Origin: Enterococcus sp. DIV0212c
GTDB lineage: Bacteria; Bacillota; Bacilli; Lactobacillales; Enterococcaceae
DNA: 64,000 nt
Reading direction: 5' to 3'
Assembly (NCBI RefSeq): GCF_017377505.1
Contig: NZ_JAFREN010000001.1
Span: 62,001-126,000, forward strand
The translations under genes were made by a program, and so were the position numbers. Below the pieces are notes generated by a model. That model was not told where the DNA came from, ran no database searches, and saw only the letters and a list, made by a program, of their open reading frames with translations. Shown here in pieces: positions 1 to 9,189 of this stretch. Position 1 is the first letter of the stretch. Each line of letters opens with the position of its first letter.

Positions 1-1005
1 GACAGTGATCACATCCATTTTCATCAATAAACCGCCCAATGATAAGGTCAGTAAAATTAGTGAAACTGACCACATCATACTTTGGATCCCACCTCTCGTT
101 AACAAAGCATCAATTTGCTCCATTCCTGTTTCGGACACAAAGCCATTTTCTAAAATCGTACTTAATTGTTTTAAATCAACAGTTTTTATTTGAAACATAT
201 ACATAATACTTGAAGCTAAAATTGTTACTAATAAAGACGCAATCGCTGGCACTCGTTTAATTGAACATAATACTAATAAAAGAATCGGCAAAATTGCCCA
301 CCAGCTAATGGAGAAATTTGCTTGTAAAACTTCTAAAAACTTTTTCGTTTCTAAATCTGTCTGTCCGATCTTTGTTTGAAATCCAATCACCGCATAAAGA
401 ATAAATGAAATAACAAAAGCTGGTACTGTCGTCCACATCATATTTCTAATATGTTTGAATAAATCTGCTCCAGCAACCGCTGAGGCTAAATTGGTCGTAT
501 CAGAAAGAGGAGACATTTTATCGCCGAATACTGCACCTGAAATAATCGCACCTGCTAATATTGCTGAGTTAAATCCCATTGAGATACCCATTCCCATCAA
601 TGCTAAACCAATCGTCGAAACGGTCGTAAAAGCACTTCCGATAGAAATACCGACAACAGCACAACTAACAAATGCTGAGGGTAAAAATATGTTAATACTA
701 ATAACTGAAAATCCGGCGTACATCATTGTCGGAATCACACCACTGGCAATCCACACAGCAATCAAGGCACCGATCAAAATGAAAATAATCATTGGAACGA
801 TCCCAGTTTTTACCCCTTCAATGATTCCTTCATGAATTTTATCCCAAGAGGCTCCCCGCCATTTACTCCAGCCAATCAACAAGCCTAATGCGCACAAGAC
901 TGGAAAAATCGGACTCATACCGACACCAATCACACAAATACTAATAATCAATAATAATGACAAAAATACAATCAATGCTTCTTTAACACTTAATTTTTTA
1001 TTCAT
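1..1005 (-). CDS. nhaC: NhaC-family Na+/H+ antiporter-like transporter, C-terminus cut by window edge
   Basis: The minus-strand frame stays open from the ATG at 1005 to base 1, giving the first 335 residues; the C-terminus lies outside the window. A Shine-Dalgarno-like GGGGAAA precedes the ATG. The product is strongly hydrophobic, with a start MNKKLSVKEALIVFLSLLLI, and glycine/serine-rich helices such as GISIGSAFTTVSTIGLALMG and GAVFGDKMSPLSDTTNLAS, which are typical of NhaC-family transporters. It would sit in the cytoplasmic membrane. A T-box leader with a likely UAC (Tyr) specifier lies directly upstream. T-box-controlled NhaC/YheL-type genes have been proposed to be tyrosine transporters, so amino-acid uptake is a real alternative to Na+/H+ exchange. 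Family confidence is high; substrate is uncertain. Confidence 0.88.
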   Translation of the reverse strand, partial: MNKKLSVKEALIVFLSLLLIISICVIGVGMSPIFPVLCALGLLIGWSKWRGASWDKIHEGIIEGVKTGIVPMIIFILIGALIAVWIASGVIPTMMYAGFSVISINIFLPSAFVSCAVVGISIGSAFTTVSTIGLALMGMGISMGFNSAILAGAIISGAVFGDKMSPLSDTTNLASAVAGADLFKHIRNMMWTTVPAFVISFILYAVIGFQTKIGQTDLETKKFLEVLQANFSISWWAILPILLLVLCSIKRVPAIASLLVTILASSIMYMFQIKTVDLKQLSTILENGFVSETGMEQIDALLTRGGIQSMMWSVSLILLTLSLGGLLMKMDVITV

Positions 1006-1039
1006 TTACTTTCCCCATTTTTCTTATAAATTAATTTTT

Positions 1040-1320
1040 AAAACAAAAAAATCCCTGACAATCAGAAATAGACTGTCAGGGACGAATAAACGTCAGAAAC
1101 AAAAGTTTTATTTTGTCTCCTACGCATAAATACACGCGGTACCACCCATAGTTGAAATTAAACATAATCTCCACTCAAAAGACGCTAACGGATCTCACCC
1201 GAATATGATATTATGCTCCAGATTTGTAATTCAAGTCGTTATTTTGGTCAACTTCCATCAGCCGTTGACTTTCTGTCATTTCAAAACAACGCTCTACTGT
1301 GAATCCTTCATAGCTTTTGC
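1040..1320 (-). promoter_or_regulatory. T-box riboswitch leader, probable tyrosine specifier, upstream of nhaC-like gene
   Basis: Read on the minus strand the region carries the T-box core GGGTGGTACCGCG (1133-1145). It is followed by a perfect terminator stem, 1053-1060 with 1074-1081, and a U-run. Upstream, a stem I-like region holds CTTGAATTACAAATCTGG, where UAC at 1226-1228 occupies the specifier position. Uncharged tRNA-Tyr would favour the antiterminator and switch the nhaC-like gene on. The specifier was placed by alignment with the two T-boxes near 36 kb (TTGAAG-AUG and TGGAAA-AUG). Confidence 0.9.
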
Positions 1321-1349
1321 ATATATTAATTTTTAACGGTAAAAATCAA
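1321..1349 (-). promoter_or_regulatory. Putative promoter of the T-box/nhaC unit, overlapping the end of ndh
   Basis: On the minus strand TTGATT (1344-1349) is followed after 17 bp by ATATAT (1321-1326). The -35 box lies inside the last codons of ndh. Transcription would begin just before the T-box stem I. Read-through from ndh could also feed the leader. Confidence 0.5.
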
Positions 1350-2544
1350 AGCGGCCTTTAGCCAACATTTCTTTGATGCCGCCTGTTTCAAATAACGAAC
1401 GATCCATGATCACTTTTTTGATAACAGAAGCTGGATACCCTTTGACTTCCATTTTACCAACTTCACCAAAGGCATGGCTGTTCCCAATTGAAGCAACTGA
1501 ACCTAATGATTTAAAGGTAAACTCTTTCGTTGGTTCCCCTTTTAATTGGGCTTTGATATTTTTCCCGGCGTGCTCACCCATTTTTAGAGAAATTTGCGCA
1601 GTTGTTGGATATGGACGGTTTGATTCTTTGTCCATCACAGCTGAGCAATCACCAATGATATAAACATTACTGTGATCTGCATCTGTCAAGTCAGCTTGAA
1701 CCATCACACGACCACGTTTCGCTGCAAAACCAGAATCGCCAACAACGTGACTTCCACTAACACCTGTTGTCCAGATGATTGTTTTAGCTTTTAGTTCACT
1801 TAATTCGTTTGTTTCTTGATTATCTAAATAAACAACGGTATCTTGTTTGATTTCTTTGATCGGTTTTCCAACTAAGAAATTAACGCCCCATTTTTTCAAA
1901 TGATCGATGCCGTAACCACCAAGTTTTTCACTAAACATTGGCAATAAACGAGTCACCGCTTCAACACAGTATAATTGGATTTTCTCAGGTTCAACACCAG
2001 CGATTTCAGCTAGTTTTTTCTTACCTTCATGCAATGAACCTAATAATTCGATCCCAGTAAAACCAGCACCGCAAACAACGATTTTCAAGCAATTTTCGTC
2101 TTTGGTTGCTTTATAAGCTTCCATTTGTTCTGTTAAGTGTTGATATACTTTTTCTGAGGTTGGGATATCAACCATTTTTAATGAAAATTCTTCTACACCA
2201 GGAATACCGAAAGATTCTGATTCATAGCCTAATGCTACGATCAAATAATCATAAGCGATGGCTTCTTTGTCTTTTAAATGAACGAATTGGTTTTCGCTAT
2301 CGATTTTCTCTACTCTACCCTGTACAAATGTTGTACAAGCTGTTTTTACAACATCCTTGATTGGATAAGTGATTCTTTCTGATGTTTGGATTCCTGCTGC
2401 AACTTCGTGGATATCTGTTGCTTCAAAGTGGTAATCATTTTGATCCACCAATGTGATTTTTATATCATTGTTGCCTTTTTGTAATTCGTGTAGCGCTCTT
2501 AAACCGGCATAGCCAGCGCCTAAAATAACGACGTGCTTACTCAT
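1333..2544 (-). CDS. ndh: Type II NADH dehydrogenase (NADH:quinone oxidoreductase)
   Basis: 403 residues, the normal size for NDH-2. It oxidises NADH and passes electrons to membrane quinone without pumping protons. The N-terminal FAD dinucleotide-binding motif GAGYAG is at residues 9-14. A second one, GAGFTG for NADH, is at about 159-164, and the FAD-contacting segment NVYIIGDCSA is near residue 300. RBS AGAGGGGA precedes the ATG. The gene sits beside the quinone prenylation genes and cydABDC, completing a minimal NADH to quinone to oxygen chain. No separate terminator is visible; its stop codon abuts the T-box leader of the next gene. Confidence 0.9.
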   Translation of the reverse strand: MSKHVVILGAGYAGLRALHELQKGNNDIKITLVDQNDYHFEATDIHEVAAGIQTSERITYPIKDVVKTACTTFVQGRVEKIDSENQFVHLKDKEAIAYDYLIVALGYESESFGIPGVEEFSLKMVDIPTSEKVYQHLTEQMEAYKATKDENCLKIVVCGAGFTGIELLGSLHEGKKKLAEIAGVEPEKIQLYCVEAVTRLLPMFSEKLGGYGIDHLKKWGVNFLVGKPIKEIKQDTVVYLDNQETNELSELKAKTIIWTTGVSGSHVVGDSGFAAKRGRVMVQADLTDADHSNVYIIGDCSAVMDKESNRPYPTTAQISLKMGEHAGKNIKAQLKGEPTKEFTFKSLGSVASIGNSHAFGEVGKMEVKGYPASVIKKVIMDRSLFETGGIKEMLAKGRFDFYR

Positions 2545-2575
2545 TTTTAAAATCCCCTCTTAACCTTTTTATTTA

Positions 2576-3481
2576 TTATTTAAGCCACAATCCTATGGCA
2601 AAAAATACAACTTGTGCAAGTGCGCCGACAGCTAATATTCTTACAGCGCAAATAAATGTTTTTGTTTTGACTTGTTCGTTTAAAAATAGCTTCGTTTGTT
2701 TCCAAATAAATGGGATAATCAACAAAGTTAATAGCATCGTAATTGGTGTTAAGCCTAAACATACGCTCACAATGATCGAAGCAAATGCAATCACGATCAA
2801 ACTAACGAACAAACCGATCGATGCTTTTTTACCTAAATAATGCACTAAGGTGAAACGATGATTGGTTTCATCTTCTTCTAAATCACAAATATTATTAGCT
2901 AACATCAAATTGGCGATCAAACATGTATTAGGCAATGAAACTAAAAATATACTACCAAGATTGCTCAATGTCCATTGAAAAGAATCAAACGTATTGATAT
3001 AAACACAAATTAACATAATCATGAAGCCCATAGTAAATCCTGAAAAGAATTCACCTAATGGTAAGCTTGATAGTGGTTTGGGTCCAGAAGAATAAAAGAT
3101 TCCGATCAAGTAACAATACAATCCTAGCCACAACAAAGGCCAACCAACAACCATGGACAGCCCGATCCCCATTAACGCAGAAATAGCGATCATCCAGATG
3201 ATCCATCGACGAATCATCGACAAAGACAAATTCTCCCGCCCGATAATATTGGTTTTCTCTTTATAATCATGCCCTTCTTTGGCATGATGGTAATCATTAT
3301 AATTGTCTAAAATATCAACAGCCATATTGAAAATAAACATCGCAATAAAATAAATAAGTACATACAATAAATGCAAACTTTGATAATGATACCAACTAAA
3401 ACAAATTCCTAAAAGAAAGGGTAAAACACTGGCTGTCTTTGCTTTTAGCTCTACTAATTCAAAAAATACTTCTCTATTCAA
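2576..3481 (-). CDS. menA: UbiA-family prenyltransferase, MenA-like (1,4-dihydroxy-2-naphthoate prenyltransferase)
   Basis: Membrane-embedded UbiA-type aromatic prenyltransferase that would attach the polyprenyl tail to DHNA in (demethyl)menaquinone synthesis. Two Asp-rich motifs are visible, NMAVDILDNYNDYHH and CDLEEDETNHR, with about eight hydrophobic helices. The frame extends upstream to an ATG at 3568, but a strong AAGGAGAG lies about 11 nt before TTG 3481, giving about 301 residues starting MNREVFFELVELKAK, so I place the start there. It is divergent from the polyprenyl diphosphate synthase that would supply its substrate. Other UbiA specificities cannot be excluded. Confidence 0.82.
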   Translation of the reverse strand: MNREVFFELVELKAKTASVLPFLLGICFSWYHYQSLHLLYVLIYFIAMFIFNMAVDILDNYNDYHHAKEGHDYKEKTNIIGRENLSLSMIRRWIIWMIAISALMGIGLSMVVGWPLLWLGLYCYLIGIFYSSGPKPLSSLPLGEFFSGFTMGFMIMLICVYINTFDSFQWTLSNLGSIFLVSLPNTCLIANLMLANNICDLEEDETNHRFTLVHYLGKKASIGLFVSLIVIAFASIIVSVCLGLTPITMLLTLLIIPFIWKQTKLFLNEQVKTKTFICAVRILAVGALAQVVFFAIGLWLK

Positions 3482-3600
3482 ATTATACTCTTCTCTCCTT
3501 ATAATATTTAGTTTTATGCTCACGGAATAATTTACTTGTGTTTCTTTACCTACTTCGTATACAATCAATAGTATTGAATTACTGAAAGGAATATTGTGTT

Positions 3601-4581
3601 ATGAATGATTTTTGGAAAGAATTTCCTATTATCCAACAACAATTGAATGAAACTTGTGAATTGATCAAACATCAAGTGAAAATACGAAACAAAGAAATTG
3701 AAGCAGCTTTGATCGAACTGACTTATTCAGGTGGAAAATTACTACGCCCAGCATTCTTTTTTTTGTTTACTCAAATCGGAGATGAGCAAAAACAAAATCA
3801 AAAGCAATTGATCAAGATCGCCGCTTCGATCGAAATTCTGCATATGGCAACGCTTGTACATGACGATATCATTGATGATTCTCCTCTTCGTAGAGGAACT
3901 GTTACAATCCAATCTCGCTATGGCAAGGATATTGCTGTTTACACTGGCGATTTATTATTTACAGAATTCTTTGAATTACTTGCTGATACGATGAATGGTT
4001 CTGATTTCTTACATACGAACGCAACAGCAATGAAACGATTGCTACTTGGTGAATTAGATCAAATGCATACACGTTATAAAAAGAACATGACTGTTACTGA
4101 TTACTTACGCAGCGTCAATGGAAAAACGGCTGAGTTGTTTTCTTTAAGCTGTCTTGAAGGTGCTCATTTTGGTCATGCATCTTCTGAAGTCCAACGTTTA
4201 GCAAGACGTATTGGTCGCCATATCGGGATTGCTTTTCAAGTGTATGACGATATCTTAGACTATACCGCTGACGTAAAAACGTTGAAAAAACCCGTTTTAG
4301 AAGATTTAGCACAAGGTGTCTACACCCTGCCTTTGATCTTTGCGATGCAAAAAGCGCCAGAACGCTTTGCCGTTTATTTAGAAAAAGGCGCTGATATCAC
4401 AGACGTACAAGCAGCTGAAACAGCTAAACTCGTTCACGAGCTAGGCGGAGTCACTGATGCCAAAGCATTTGCGAAACGTGTCACTGAAAAAGCTTTGACC
4501 GATATCGAAAAATTACCTGATTGCTTAGGTAAAGAACAGCTAACTTTACTAACAGAATTATTACTACAACGGTCATTCTAA
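3601..4581 (+). CDS. hepT: Polyprenyl diphosphate synthase (HepT/IspB-like)
   Basis: 326 residues. Trans-isoprenyl synthase that extends FPP/GPP with IPP to the long chain used for the quinone tail. The first aspartate-rich motif, DDIIDD, is at residues 88-93, followed by SPLRRG. The second, DDILD, is at 216-220. GGKLLRP near 44-50 is the usual IPP-binding start. It is divergently placed from the MenA-like gene, about 120 bp apart, which supports a role in menaquinone side-chain synthesis. Whether it needs a HepS-like partner subunit cannot be seen here. A rho-independent terminator follows. Confidence 0.88.
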   Translation: MNDFWKEFPIIQQQLNETCELIKHQVKIRNKEIEAALIELTYSGGKLLRPAFFFLFTQIGDEQKQNQKQLIKIAASIEILHMATLVHDDIIDDSPLRRGTVTIQSRYGKDIAVYTGDLLFTEFFELLADTMNGSDFLHTNATAMKRLLLGELDQMHTRYKKNMTVTDYLRSVNGKTAELFSLSCLEGAHFGHASSEVQRLARRIGRHIGIAFQVYDDILDYTADVKTLKKPVLEDLAQGVYTLPLIFAMQKAPERFAVYLEKGADITDVQAAETAKLVHELGGVTDAKAFAKRVTEKALTDIEKLPDCLGKEQLTLLTELLLQRSF

Positions 4582-4605
4582 TCTCTTACTCAGTCTTTAA
4601 AAGTT

Positions 4606-4646
4606 TGAGGCAAAGCTCATAGAGTTTTGCCTCAGCTTTTTTATTT
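4606..4646 (+). terminator. Rho-independent terminator after hepT
   Basis: TGAGGCAAA (4606-4614) pairs with TTTGCCTCA (4626-4634) and is followed by a T-rich run. It separates hepT from the converging cydC. Confidence 0.85.
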
Positions 4647-4676
4647 TATTCGTAAATAAGTACTTTCGTCAACCAA

Positions 4677-6437
4677 TCAATTCTTGTTCATACCTCGATC
4701 AATCGCATATAATTGTTGATAATGTTGATTTGTCGCTAATAACTCTTGCGGTGAACCGCTCATTTCCAATTGACCATCTTCAATAAAAATCACTCGATCC
4801 ATCATATGAACACCTTGTAGATGATGGGTGATCCAAATAATTGTTTTATCTTTTAACGTATCAAAGAATGTATCTAATAATTGTTGTTCTGTAATCGGAT
4901 CAAGCCCCGTTGTTGGTTCATCCAGTAAGACAACAGGAGTGTCCTGAAGTAAAATCCGAGCCAAAGCCAAACGATGACGTTCGCCACCAGAAAAACGCAA
5001 ACCAGCTTCATCAACCATTGTCAATAATCCTTCAGGTAACCCTTCAATCATTTCTTTCAAGCCAACTTTGTCCAGCACTTGCCATACCTCTTCTTCAGAG
5101 GCTTCTTCCTGACCGATACGAACATTATTTAAGATCGTTGTTCTGAATAAGTAAGGTGCTTGATGAATCACACCGATTGATTTCGTGATTTGATCACCAA
5201 ACTCATACGTTGGTATTCCACCTAAAGTAATCGTTCCTTTATCAGGTCGCAAATCACCACGAATCAACGTAGCTAATGTACTTTTTCCTGAACCGCTGCG
5301 GCCTAGAATCGCTAGTTTTTCTTTAGCATGGATTGTTAAACTTAGGTCTTCTAAAACATTTTTAGCCGTGTCCTCATAAGAAAATGATAGATCACTAATG
5401 TTGATTTCCGTATTTGTGACGATCAACTCTTTTGGCGCTACCTTAGCTTCTTCTGGTTCTGGTAAATCATTCAAACGTTTGATGGAATCTTTATAGATAT
5501 TTGTTTCTTGCGCTGCATCAGGCAGCGGAGCAAAAGCATCAATCAACGGGAATACCGTCAACGTAAATGCAGCAATCCAATTAGCTGCCCCGCCATGATT
5601 CCCAGGAAAACGGACACTCGTCCAAGCTAAAATTGCCACAGTAATAACACCGAAAGCAACTTGCAGCACAAAATCACGAAAACGATTAAAACGTTTAATT
5701 TGCTCGTCTAACTGACGTAATTTTGCTTCTTCTTTCTCATAAGAATGAACGAATTCCTGTCCGCGTTGACTAAATACCCAATCAGAAACACCTAAAATAT
5801 TATCTGTCAGTGTTTTATATAATTCATTTTTAGAAACTTTTTGCTTCTCTTGTCTGGCACCATTCACTAAAACTGAGATCAAAGGCAATAGAAAAATCAC
5901 GACACCTAACATCAACAGCATACATAAACCAAACCACCATGAAAACAAGCCCAGCCCAATAATAATAAAAATATATAACAACCAAGCGATCACTGTTGGG
6001 AAAATCGTACGTAAATACAAATTCTGCAAGTGATTGATATCTTCTGATAATAAACCTAAAATATCACCCGTTTGGTATTTTGATTTAAAGAAAATTGCAT
6101 CTTTCTCTAAAACCATATAAAGCTTTAAACGTAAGTCAGACGTCATTTTCAAGACCCAATTATGACTAACTAAACGCTCAATATAACGAAATACTGGACG
6201 ACTGATCCCAAAGGCCCGTGTTAAAACAATTGGAATATAAATCATCAAAATATTTTCTGGAAGTGATGCCGCTCGGCTAATTAAATAACCTGAGTTGAAC
6301 ATCAACGCTCCTGCACTAAAGAAGGTCAAAAAACCTAAAATCAATGCGAGATACAACAAGCCTTTGTACTTTTTCAAAAAAGGTTTGACCCATTGATCTT
6401 TTTCGAATAATTCTTTATTCGTTGGGGTATTTTCCAT
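4677..6437 (-). CDS. cydC: ABC exporter subunit CydC (cytochrome bd assembly)
   Basis: 586 residues: an N-terminal six-helix exporter domain fused to an ABC ATPase domain with ILGRSGSGKSTL (Walker A), FSGGERHRLALAR (signature) and VVLLDEPTTGLD (Walker B). CydDC forms a heterodimer needed for assembly of cytochrome bd. In E. coli it has been assigned thiol (cysteine/glutathione) or heme-related transport. The ATG overlaps the cydD stop (TAATG), so the two are translationally coupled. Last gene of the four-gene cyd operon. Confidence 0.9.
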   Translation of the reverse strand: MENTPTNKELFEKDQWVKPFLKKYKGLLYLALILGFLTFFSAGALMFNSGYLISRAASLPENILMIYIPIVLTRAFGISRPVFRYIERLVSHNWVLKMTSDLRLKLYMVLEKDAIFFKSKYQTGDILGLLSEDINHLQNLYLRTIFPTVIAWLLYIFIIIGLGLFSWWFGLCMLLMLGVVIFLLPLISVLVNGARQEKQKVSKNELYKTLTDNILGVSDWVFSQRGQEFVHSYEKEEAKLRQLDEQIKRFNRFRDFVLQVAFGVITVAILAWTSVRFPGNHGGAANWIAAFTLTVFPLIDAFAPLPDAAQETNIYKDSIKRLNDLPEPEEAKVAPKELIVTNTEINISDLSFSYEDTAKNVLEDLSLTIHAKEKLAILGRSGSGKSTLATLIRGDLRPDKGTITLGGIPTYEFGDQITKSIGVIHQAPYLFRTTILNNVRIGQEEASEEEVWQVLDKVGLKEMIEGLPEGLLTMVDEAGLRFSGGERHRLALARILLQDTPVVLLDEPTTGLDPITEQQLLDTFFDTLKDKTIIWITHHLQGVHMMDRVIFIEDGQLEMSGSPQELLATNQHYQQLYAIDRGMNKN

Positions 6438-8167
6438 TATTCTGTCCCCCTCATCTGATTCACTAATTTCACATAGTAACCATTTTTCTCAGTCAATTCA
6501 GCCAACGTTCCTGCTTCAACCAATTGACCTTTGTCCATCACTAAAATATAATCCATTTCCGCCATCCAATGTAATCTATGAGTAGCAAAAAAGACAAGAT
6601 GGTCTTCCATCAACGGCAGCATTCTTTGCTTTAATTCAACTTCCGTTTCAATATCTAAGTGAGCAGTTGGTTCATCAAACAATAAAATTCGACGTTCTTG
6701 ATCTAAAAAGGCTCTAGCAAGCGCTACACGCTGTGCTTGTCCGCCACTTAACATTCTCCCACTTTCACCAATCACAGTGTTTATACCATCACTAAGACCT
6801 GCTACAAGCGTTTCTAAGCCTACTAACTGAATAGCAGCTAATACTTGCTCATCTGTTGCGTCTGGTGTATAGAAACGAACATTGTTCGCTAGGGTATCTT
6901 GAAAAATATACGGAGACTGTGGAATATAAAGGACTTGTTTCTGCCATTCTTTTTGTAGAAAATGCGGAATCACTTGTCCATCGACTTCGATTTTTGTTGT
7001 TTCAGCATCTGGTTCTAAGAAGCCACTCAATACATTAATCAAAGTGGATTTACCCGAACCGCTAGCGCCAATGATCCCGATTTTTTGATAGCCTTTTGCT
7101 GCAAAATCCAAGCCTTTTAAAGCAGGTTGCGTTGCTTCTTCATATTGGAAAGTCAATTGGTCAGCTGATAATTCACTCAACACAGTCCAATCCCCCAAAG
7201 TAAGACGATCCGTTTCAGTCATTTCTGGTAAATCCAATACAGCTTGAATTGCCTGGAATGAATTTTTTCCATCTAACGTCGCATGATAATCACTGGCAAA
7301 ATCACGAACTGGCAAGAAGAACTCTGGTGCTAAAATCAACGTCGTCAAAGCTGGAAACAGTAAAATCCCACCTTCTAACAAACTCAAGCCTAAAAATACC
7401 GCCACGACAGCTACGGACAATGTTGTAAAAAAGTCCAAAGCAAACGTTGATAAAATTGCGATTTTCAGTGTACTCATCGTCGCTTCTCTAAACCGTTCAC
7501 TGGTATTATAAATACTACCTGCATATTTTTTGCTTAATCCAAATAACTTTAGCGTATCTAATCCTCGTAACGAATCAATAAAGTGATTCGACAAAATCTG
7601 GAATGCTTTATATTGTTTATCCGCTTTACTTTGCGCTGCATAACCCAGAATGATCATAAAAATAATGATCATAGGAAAGACAACTAGTAACACAACACCC
7701 GAACGAACATCCAACGTAAACACAAAAATCAAAATAATCCACGGAATAATCATCATATTCATGATTTTCATCAAGATCAAATGCAGATAATTTTCTGCCT
7801 GGCTGATTCCTTCAAGTGCCATTGTGATCATATTTCCTGTACCATTTTTTTGAACCACTGTTGGTCCAAGTCGGAACACTTTTTGTAACAAGGCTTCTCT
7901 CAATTCACGAGAACGCTCATAACTAAAGGTATCCAACATTTTCTCACGAAGATATGTCACCACATGTCTGCCAGTATAAAACAAAAAGAACACCAAAATA
8001 TTCAACAGCTGATCATGTAACTGACCACCTTCCCATAACCCAACAACGGCTTTAGCTAAATAAAATGCTTGTCCTATAATAAATACTGCTTGCAGGAAAG
8101 AAAAACCTGCAAGCAAGATCATGATATTTTTGATTTTCGGCATTTTTAAGATGGCTTTATCAATCAT
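6437..8167 (-). CDS. cydD: ABC exporter subunit CydD (cytochrome bd assembly)
   Basis: 576 residues with an N-terminal transmembrane domain and a C-terminal ATPase carrying IGASGSGKSTL, LSGGQAQRVALARAFL and ILLFDEPTAHLD. It partners with CydC as a heterodimeric exporter. The start overlaps the cydB stop codon (ATGA) and the stop overlaps the cydC start, so expression is tightly coupled in the order A-B-D-C. Confidence 0.9.
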   Translation of the reverse strand: MIDKAILKMPKIKNIMILLAGFSFLQAVFIIGQAFYLAKAVVGLWEGGQLHDQLLNILVFFLFYTGRHVVTYLREKMLDTFSYERSRELREALLQKVFRLGPTVVQKNGTGNMITMALEGISQAENYLHLILMKIMNMMIIPWIILIFVFTLDVRSGVVLLVVFPMIIIFMIILGYAAQSKADKQYKAFQILSNHFIDSLRGLDTLKLFGLSKKYAGSIYNTSERFREATMSTLKIAILSTFALDFFTTLSVAVVAVFLGLSLLEGGILLFPALTTLILAPEFFLPVRDFASDYHATLDGKNSFQAIQAVLDLPEMTETDRLTLGDWTVLSELSADQLTFQYEEATQPALKGLDFAAKGYQKIGIIGASGSGKSTLINVLSGFLEPDAETTKIEVDGQVIPHFLQKEWQKQVLYIPQSPYIFQDTLANNVRFYTPDATDEQVLAAIQLVGLETLVAGLSDGINTVIGESGRMLSGGQAQRVALARAFLDQERRILLFDEPTAHLDIETEVELKQRMLPLMEDHLVFFATHRLHWMAEMDYILVMDKGQLVEAGTLAELTEKNGYYVKLVNQMRGTE

Positions 8168-9189
8168 CCTTCATACCCCACAGCAGCAATTGCTGGATGT
8201 TTGATACGTTTTCTAAAGACATAATAAGACCAACCTGTATATGCTAATACAAATGGTAAAATTGTTAATGATAACCATGTCATAGTTTTCAATGTATAAG
8301 GAGAACTTGAAGCATCTTTGATCAAGATGTCGTAATAACCTTCACTACCAACCATCACACGTGGGAATAAACCACTGAATAATAAAGCAACTAAAAGAAT
8401 CAATGTTAAGCCACTAGCAAGAAAAGCCAACATTTCTTTTTTCTTAAAGACACTTACATTGGCAACAACTGTTAATGCAACGATTCCTACTACTAATAAT
8501 AACGTCACGACGAAATGATTATCAAAGAAATCTGTTTTAAAGTACAACAATGCTGCAAATACAACTAAGCCAACATATAAAATCCAATAGAAGAATGACG
8601 CATAATTACGTGCACGTTCTCTGACTGGACCTTCTGTTTTAAGTGCAATGTAGTTCAACCCATGCAAGTAGCACAATAATGACAACGCAACGCCACCTAC
8701 AACAGAAAATACATTGATGTAATCCGTAAATGTAGCCATCATATTTCCATTCACATCAAGCGGCATTCCTTGAACTAAATCAATGAATAAAACCCCAAAG
8801 AAAAATGGAACGATAAAACTACCAATCGATAATGTCCAGTTCCACATTCTACGACGTTTGCCATCTGGCATACGGTGACGGAATTCAAATGAAACCCCAC
8901 GAATGATCAAACCTACTAAAATAATAAACAAAATCAAGTAAAAACCACTAAACAATGAAGCATACCAGTATGGGAAAGAAGCAAACATCGCCCCACCTGC
9001 AGTTAATAACCACACTTCATTACCATCCCAAACCGGTCCAATTGTTTGGATGATCTGTTCTTTTTCTTCTTCATCGTGCGCTAATGTTTGAACCGACATA
9101 CCCACGCCAAAGTCAAAACCTTCTAAGAAGAAGAAGCCTGAGAATAAAATACCAATCAGTACAAACCAAAGTAATTGCAACGTACTCAT
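8164..9189 (-). CDS. cydB: Cytochrome bd ubiquinol/menaquinol oxidase subunit II
   Basis: 341 residues with about eight transmembrane helices. The characteristic start is LLWFVLIGILFSGFFFLEGF and the conserved segment IGPVWDGNEVWLLTAGGAMF is present. CydB pairs with CydA to form the heme bd quinol oxidase, which reduces oxygen to water at high affinity. It overlaps cydA by 4 nt upstream and cydD by 4 nt downstream. Enterococci do not make heme, so activity would depend on heme supplied from outside (family knowledge). Confidence 0.93.
   Translation of the reverse strand: MSTLQLLWFVLIGILFSGFFFLEGFDFGVGMSVQTLAHDEEEKEQIIQTIGPVWDGNEVWLLTAGGAMFASFPYWYASLFSGFYLILFIILVGLIIRGVSFEFRHRMPDGKRRRMWNWTLSIGSFIVPFFFGVLFIDLVQGMPLDVNGNMMATFTDYINVFSVVGGVALSLLCYLHGLNYIALKTEGPVRERARNYASFFYWILYVGLVVFAALLYFKTDFFDNHFVVTLLLVVGIVALTVVANVSVFKKKEMLAFLASGLTLILLVALLFSGLFPRVMVGSEGYYDILIKDASSSPYTLKTMTWLSLTILPFVLAYTGWSYYVFRKRIKHPAIAAVGYEG

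Noticed and set aside
3482..3568. N-terminal extension of the MenA-like protein to ATG 3568
   Set aside because: The added residues are not family-like and the strong RBS sits before TTG 3481.
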